DNA from: Magicicada septendecula
Taxonomy: Eukaryota > Arthropoda > Insecta > Hemiptera > Cicadidae
Direction: 5' to 3'
Assembly (NCBI GenBank): GCA_034769895.1
Contig: CM068370.1
Coordinates: 46,552,344 to 46,616,343 of the forward strand
DNA: 64,000 bases
In this document: positions 58,132 to 64,000 of the stretch, piece after piece
How positions within the stretch are numbered: the stretch's first letter is position 1
Layout: each line of letters starts with the position of its first letter
Notes under the pieces: generated by a model
What the model was told of the DNA's origin: nothing
Seen by the model: only the letters and a program-made list of their open reading frames with translations
Databases searched by the model: none
Program-made: the position numbers and the translations under genes

Positions 58132-60858
58132 TGTAGCGTCACAGAACGTTCCATAAAAAGAAATCATTTATATAGTAAGTTAGCATAGGAGGAAAGTGAA
58201 GTGAACAGTATCGAACCCAAGTAGTCCCAAAAAATTGTGTAATTTTGTATAATAATTATTTCTATCAACTCGAAAAAATGACCAAACTATGACTAAGACA
58301 AAACCCCATATATATTATTAATGTGAATAAGTGTGAAAAAACCATAAGACACTACCAGAGAGAGAAATAATGTCAGAATCTACCAGAATGAAGTCAATAA
58401 TTATTAAGTTTTATAACTATGAATATAGTATTAAAAACTATTTTTTGTGGATAAATGGACATGATCCATTATTATATTATGTGATGTAAATAAAATAAAT
58501 GTATTAAATGACTTAAATACATTATTAGAAAGAGTTTAAGTTAAAATAAAAATTGTATATTTGCAATGACAAAAAATATTAATGTGTTGGATTTGAGACC
58601 ATACACCAAGATTTCATGGAAAAATTAATTATCATCAGATTTAAATAAAAACTATATGTAATTGTCAAGCAGACAATAGTGAACAATTTATCTTAAATAA
58701 AGGAAGCTGTCAAATGAATAAAAAGCAGCCAAAATAGCCAAAAACAGTGTTAACTAAAAACATGTAATAGGCATCTAATATTGTATAATTTATGAATTTA
58801 ATGTTGCCAAAATGCAACCAAACTGTATTAGAAAGCTGTAATATGATATAAAGCAACTATACTAATATACCTGACCAACTTTAACATTGTAATAGTCAAG
58901 TCAGCAAAATATTTACTTATACCATGTATGGCTGAAGCCAACTATTCAGTACAAAAATAATCATATCTGGAAAAATACTTACATAATACTAACCAAAATA
59001 AGATAGAAAGGTACAGTACATCAAAATACCTTAATAAGAAATAAACTCAGTTGAAAGTAAAGTCAATTCTAAAAGAATTTAACTAATTAGAGTGAGATTT
59101 GTCACACCATAGAAAATGACATCTCAAGACAATCAATGATGCTATGTCATCTTGTGATAAATATAATATATGTACCAAGTAACCAGGTATCACAAAAGAT
59201 AGACAAAATAATAAACTCTGTGTGTATAGTGGTGAAATAATACATATATTAAGGAAAAAGACTAATCATTGTATTAGAAAATTGACAAGAACATAGGCCA
59301 TGAGCAGAGGCCATATAAAATTGTATTTATTTGTGTTTTATTGATGTTAAAATTTGTTTATTTTGTTGTAGGAGAGTAGTAGTAGTAGATGTCCAGCTTG
59401 TGAAGGGAACTTTATAACTCCACAACAATTTTTATTATAAATATTGAGTTTTTAATGACTACAACTCAAGGTGAAGGTTATAAATTGTAATGTTTTTTAG
59501 ACTTAAGTTAATTAGATACCAATCATATTTAGTATCGCTAGATTCAGTTAAAAACGAGGAATTTAAATACATTAATGGCATACAAATTGTAAGTACTAAT
59601 GTGAAACTGTTTGATAAATACCAGTGTAAATTTTGAAATATCCATTGTATGAAGAATAAGAAATTCGTTCTAAAAGCTTCTACGGAAGTGAAAATTGTTC
59701 TATGACATTCCATTTCGTTTATTCTCGAACAATCTAGAAAGAATTTTACACAAATATACCGGAAGTCGACGAAAACAGTCATCCCGATTTAGTATAAAAG
59801 CGAGACAAAATTTGACCGAGAAACACTTGAAGATTGAACGCCAGAGCTGATGCATCTCACACAACACTGATCAACGCAGCTAAGGCGAGACCGAGAGGCG
59901 AAAAATCGACAAGACACGGCAGGAAGGCTTTTCCCGTACATAGACATACCCGACTGACTTAACCTCAACGAGAGTATACGCCAAAAAGTATCGCTGAAAT
60001 AGAGCAGCGATACGGCAAATTCTAATAGAAAGCACGCAGCCAGAACGTCGACGGCCCAGGAGGGTCCCAACATTTAATAGAGAACGAATTCTGCTGTGTT
60101 CGCATTGACTGACTAACGTGACAAATAATTCCCCCGAACGTAAACAAAACAATACACTGAGCCTTCCTCAAAACTGCATGGGAGTCAGCGCTGCGGTGGC
60201 AGATTTCTGAATCAACGCTAAGCAGATGATTCGTAGTGGCGGCGTTTGAACGAGATTTTACTGCCAAACGTTTTGACAAAAAGTGCGGAAAAAGTAACGA
60301 TCGGAAAAATTGACTTTAAATAGCTTCAGTGTACACCCGAAGAGGCGAGATCGAGAAACTACCCGAAGGAAGTGTCCAGTGAGAGAATAAACGACCATTG
60401 GAACGTGAGTTTACCAAAATTAAAATCTTTGTTACCTGGTTACAATTATCACACAGTTGTACTTTACACGCCACACATACACCTTCAAATCACTTAGTTT
60501 TTTTTCTTGTAAGGCATCTAATTGATATGTCTTGGTAGTTCAAAGGAGTCACGTCCTGAGATTAAAGTTTTTTCATATATTAAACTCATGCTTGTCAACT
60601 GAGTCAGAATCTGAAATACTAGCCGATACTTGATTGGACATATAAAAAATTTGTCAATAATAATAACTTGTAAAATTTTTTTCTCTGCAATTTTATAATT
60701 TTTATCAATGATAGTCCTTCAGACGATTTGTTTGTTATCTTTAAAGGATCATTAAACTTAACTGATTTTTTCAAAGCTAAACTGACTTGTTTAAATTTTT
60801 TCGTAGATTTAAAAATTTTATCAATCACATTTAATTTTTCTTGGAACAAACGTTTCCA
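58132..60858 (+). repeat. Element C 5' LTR (2727 bp)
   Basis: Start TGTAGCGTCACAG; end TTTCCA just before the primer site. The first 1.3 kb is A-rich and featureless. A TATAAAAG box at 59793-59800 is followed by a GC-richer segment (59800-60420), which looks like the transcribed leader. GAACGTGAGT near 60401 resembles a splice donor. The end is set by the primer site, because the 3' copy is not fully in the window. Confidence 0.75.
59793..59800 (+). promoter_or_regulatory. TATA box of LTR C
   Basis: TATAAAAG is followed about 25 bases later by a change to GC-richer sequence. This is the likely start of the element RNA, placing R/U5 at about 59825-60858. Confidence 0.55.
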
Positions 60859-60860
60859 AG

Positions 60861-60870
60861 TGGCGCCCAC
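60861..60870 (+). promoter_or_regulatory. Primer-binding site, element C
   Basis: TGGCGCCCAC begins two bases after the LTR end. TGGCGCCCA is the start expected for pairing with the 3' end of lysine tRNAs (family knowledge); pairing beyond this is poor. Confidence 0.6.
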
Positions 60871-61086
60871 AAAAGCATAGTTTTAAGTTGTATTACAGGA
60901 CTACATCACTGCAGAGGATCCAGTCAACAGAGTAAGTAACAAAAGTGCGCGGAGGTAACGCCCGACACGATTACAACACTTTTACAATTACAACACCCAA
61001 TCCCTTTCTAGTCGTTATAAATTGGCAGCCCAACTAGTGAGACTTGAAAAAGACGGAACAAGCCCGGCAACTACCAACAGATCGAG

Positions 61087-62202
61087 ATGTCGCAAACAAA
61101 AGGAAAAGGAGAAAGACCCATACAAATGGGAGAACAAACGAAAAAACCCGAACTAGTAAAAATAACAGGGAGTGTTGACGCGAATATATTAATGATGATA
61201 CTCCAAAGAATGAAGGAAAATAAGGAGGAAATAATAGAATCTATAAGAAGAAACAGACAGGAAGATAGGGAGGAGAGACAGAAAGAGAGAGAGGAGAGTG
61301 AAAGATGGAGAGAATCCCTGAGAGAGAATAGACGGAAAGAGAGAGAGGAGAATGAAAAACAAATACAGAAAATTCGGGAGGAAGGTGAAAAGTGGAGAGC
61401 ATCCTTGAGGGAGGAAACTCAAAAATGGGTAGAGTCCGTTACGAAAAATAATAATGCAAATTACGAAATAGTAGACGAAAAAATTGAGGAGAGTAAAACT
61501 GACAATGACAGGGAGGTCGAGGTAATGGAGGAACAGGTAGAAGGATTACAGATTCTATTTCGTTGTTTTCCAGAAAATAATACCGGTCCTGAAACCATGG
61601 AGAAAGAAACAGTAGAAACGGAACAAAACATAGCTAATAGATTGGACAGACCGAGAAAAACAAACAGGGAGTATACAAAGGAAATAGGAGAAATGACTCA
61701 AGGCGGTTTAATTAATATACTTAACCCCCCGGTCACTGACCACAGAGAAAGGAGTTATATGAAAGAATATAAACAGAATTTAATGAAAAGGGACAAAAAG
61801 AAAGAGTGTATTACAAAGAAAATCATAGGCCAAAATACTTTTAAGGTAAGCGTGCCTAGAAAAAAGATACATTCCAAAAAGAAGGAAAATTATGAGGAAC
61901 GAATGGGCCAGCTTATAGAAAAATACGCTCAGGCAATAAGAGAAATAAGAAAGAAAAGGAATCAAGAGAATAGGCCCCAGGTAAGTAATGACGAAAGACC
62001 CCGAACAGTTCACGAAAACCCGGGTTTTTCATTACAGCATAACCAGGTAAATAATGACGAAAAACCCCGAGTATTTTATGTAAACCATGTATTGGCAGAA
62101 ACTGGCCGAGAACCAGATAATGATCCCCAAAATGAAAGTGAGAGAGAGGAGGAATTCCGCTATGCAGAAAAATTATGGCCCAAACATGTGATGAGATGGT
62201 AA
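61087..62202 (+). CDS. Gag-like protein of element C (371 aa)
   Basis: Uninterrupted frame with the ATG at 61087, about 230 bases after the primer site. Residues about 45-120 are a highly charged Glu/Arg/Lys helix (ENKEEIIESIRRNRQEDREE and onward), predicting a long coiled coil. Residues about 230-300 are basic (KRDKKKECITKKIIG, PRKKIHSKKKENYEERMGQL). Two copies of a NDEKPR/NDERPR word sit near the C terminus. There is no zinc knuckle and no protease. It is not recognisably similar in sequence to the A/B protein. The gag role is inferred from its place and coiled coil. Confidence 0.7.
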   Translation: MSQTKGKGERPIQMGEQTKKPELVKITGSVDANILMMILQRMKENKEEIIESIRRNRQEDREERQKEREESERWRESLRENRRKEREENEKQIQKIREEGEKWRASLREETQKWVESVTKNNNANYEIVDEKIEESKTDNDREVEVMEEQVEGLQILFRCFPENNTGPETMEKETVETEQNIANRLDRPRKTNREYTKEIGEMTQGGLINILNPPVTDHRERSYMKEYKQNLMKRDKKKECITKKIIGQNTFKVSVPRKKIHSKKKENYEERMGQLIEKYAQAIREIRKKRNQENRPQVSNDERPRTVHENPGFSLQHNQVNNDEKPRVFYVNHVLAETGREPDNDPQNESEREEEFRYAEKLWPKHVMRW

Positions 62203-63730
62203 GGCCATGAAACCAATCGTCCAGAATAAATGTCATAGACCAGGCATTTGAAGGAGTAGAGGTGATAAACATCGAAGGTCGAATATTGAAAAGAGAAGGG
62301 ATTAAAAAGGAATGGGAATGATAAATAAAAATATAATATAAGGAACACAACCAAAAGGGGTTGAAATAATCAAGGTAATTAACCCAAACTGACAAATATA
62401 ACCCAAATATTATCAAACATGAAAACAATACCTACGAGGTAACTGACACAATTAGGAACAAGGTAAAAGGAACGTATAACCAGACTTCATTAAAAAAGTA
62501 CCATGATTAGAAAATCGCAAGTCGAATACTCAATCAGTAACCAAGTACCATGACCAAAGACCCAAGTCAAATACAGCATCATAGAGAAGGTACCTTGACT
62601 AAACATGTCAACGTGAATTTTTTAACTTAGCCATAATTAGAAAGGAGGTAGAGATTTTTAAATAAATATAAATATTATTGTATAATGATTGTTATTAATA
62701 AATATTACGAGATGGACACATTCCACCATAGGCAAGATTTATTTCCAATAGCCATGTCAACGTATATTTACCAGCTTACCCGTACTTATAGAAGGAGAGA
62801 GATTATTATTAATAAATATTACGAGATGGACACATTCCACCATAGGCAAGATTTATTTCCAATAGCCATGTCAACGTATATTTACCAGCTTACCCGTACT
62901 TATAGAAGGAGAGAGATTATTATTAATAAATATTACGAGATGGACACATTCCACCATAGGCAAGATTTATTTCCAATAGCCATGTCAACGTATATTTACC
63001 AGCTTACCCGTACTTAGAGAAGGAGAGAGATTATTATTAATAAATATTACAAGATGGACACTTAGTAAAGGAGAAAAGAAGGAGAAATACTGTCATATAT
63101 ATTTGATACTAAATGGAAATGATAAATGAAAAAAAAAAAAAGGAGAGGAAAACAGTGTGTTACATAAGGAGGTAATGATGAATATGAATATAGCTATTAA
63201 CATTGAATGATTTTAAACGATAATTTTAACCTGCGGAGAACGATATATTAATATAATTGTGAATTAATCAGAAGAGTTTAAGAAAGGGAATTTATGTGTA
63301 GGAGCCTATGATATTGTTTTTTTTATTATTATTATTATTATTTGTTGCAAAGGTGCAATTATTATTTTCTGAACAGGGATGTGTTGCCTCTGATTTCAGT
63401 AGTTATAGACAGGAAGGGACAGAGAATGTATGCCATAGCGAGCCACTCTGACTCCCAACCCTCTATGTAAGTTAGGGAATTGATAGGGATTTATATCAAA
63501 GATTAATTATAAAACATCAAGGTAAAAAGGAAAGGAATAGGTGATATGACAAAGAACGAACTAGGAATATTGAGTTGGATTAATATATTAAAGGAGAAGT
63601 ACAGGAATTTAATTATAAGATAAAAGAATGAGATATAAAGAAGCTAATAAAGGGTTATTATAGAGATGATAATTTCATCAAAACCAAAGATATGTTTTTC
63701 CAAAATTATCAACTTTAACGGTGAGGCATA
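62203..63730 (+). other. Element C 3' noncoding region
   Basis: A-rich on the plus strand, with short imperfect repeats (three GTACC.TGA-type words about 45-65 bases apart at 62495-62610), then the 114-bp tandem array, an ATT microsatellite near 63325-63345, and GGTGAGGCATA directly before the 3' LTR as the likely but weak polypurine tract. Confidence 0.65.
62606..63065 (+). repeat. 114-bp tandem repeat array in element C
   Basis: Three near-perfect units with a period of 114 bp (the word AATAAATATT starts at 62697, 62811 and 62925), a partial fourth from 63039, and a diverged copy of the unit's second half upstream at about 62606-62680 (CATGTCAACGT then AGAAAGGAGGTAGAG). Since 114 is a multiple of three, a frame of 110 codons stays open through the array (62685-63017), but this may be a by-product. 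Confidence 0.85.
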
Positions 63731-64000
63731 TGTAGCGTCACAGAACGTTCCATAAAAAGAAATCATTTATATAGTAAGTTAGCATAGGAGGAAAGTGAAG
63801 TGAACAGTATCGAACCCAAGTAGTCCCAAAAAATTGTGTAATTTTGTATAATAATTATTTCTATCAACTCGAAAAAATGACCAAACTATGACTAAGACAA
63901 AACCCCATATATATTATTAATGTGAATAAGTGTGAAAAAACCATAAGACACTACCAGAGAGAGAAATAATGTCAGAATCTACCAGAATGAAGTCAATAAT
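63731..64000 (+). repeat. Start of element C 3' LTR
   Basis: The first 270 bp of the LTR, matching 58132-58401 without visible differences. It continues past the window end. Confidence 0.88.

Larger units (their letters stand above)
58132..64000 (+). mobile_element. Element C: LTR retrotransposon with 2.7-kb LTR, gag-only, cut by window end
   Basis: Positions 58132-58400 recur exactly or nearly so at 63731-64000, defining the 5' LTR and the start of the 3' LTR. LTRs begin TGTAGCGTCACAG. The internal region (60859-63730, 2.87 kb) holds one gag-like frame and noncoding sequence with tandem repeats. No RT or integrase is present, so it is probably non-autonomous. The 3' LTR runs off the window, so the target duplication cannot be checked. 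In the visible overlap the LTRs look identical, so the insertion is young. Confidence 0.85.

Noticed and set aside
62685-63017. 110-codon frame of three 38-residue repeats as a gene
   Set aside because: It is fully explained by the 114-bp tandem array; kept as a repeat, with the coding possibility noted as a finding.

Overview
The window looks like a repeat-rich, AT-rich arthropod genome, most likely an insect. The evidence is the mix of mobile elements: BEL/Pao and gag-only LTR elements, Penelope-like elements with a GIY-YIG endonuclease, hAT elements and a Tc1/mariner-type transposase of the long-spacing (about DD82E) kind. No host protein-coding gene, rRNA, tRNA or CRISPR array could be supported. 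The short open frames between elements are low-complexity or antisense noise.

Layout. 1-13.4 kb is old sequence with a Penelope-like fragment (1126-2228), two further inverted-repeat remnants of Penelope type (4720-4960, 4985-5385) and a possible third (10566-10700), plus short nonautonomous hAT-type elements (3848-4246; 8206-8969, which itself holds a second one at 8237-8575). 13396-25349 is a broken BEL/Pao element with both LTRs and a 5-bp target duplication. Its 3' half appears to hold another long-LTR insertion from 19720. 25.4-29.5 kb is unassigned. 29.5-31.4 kb is a decayed Tc1/mariner-like transposon. 32152-55549 is a 23.4-kb locus made of one LTR-element family (A): four LTRs separated by three internal regions, two of them near-identical tandem units. 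A second, very young element (B, 42708-50632) sits in the third internal region. 56422-57260 is a dead hAT element. 58132 to the window end is a third LTR family (C) with a 2.7-kb LTR.

The most interesting content is the group A, B, C and probably D. All have LTRs starting TGTARCG. A, B and C carry only a gag-like coiled-coil frame and no visible reverse transcriptase, followed by a long noncoding 3' region, so they probably depend on a relative for replication. A and B share conserved noncoding blocks and at least three hairpins at matching places, one with a compensatory base change. B also carries a densely structured island (46630-46960). Separately, the Penelope termini carry hammerhead-ribozyme-like sequences in two copies whose helix II differs by a compensatory change.

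Limits: everything was read by eye. Family names rest on motifs, terminal repeats and target duplications. Percent identities are rough counts. LTR elements are described as fossils, without listing their individual lesions.
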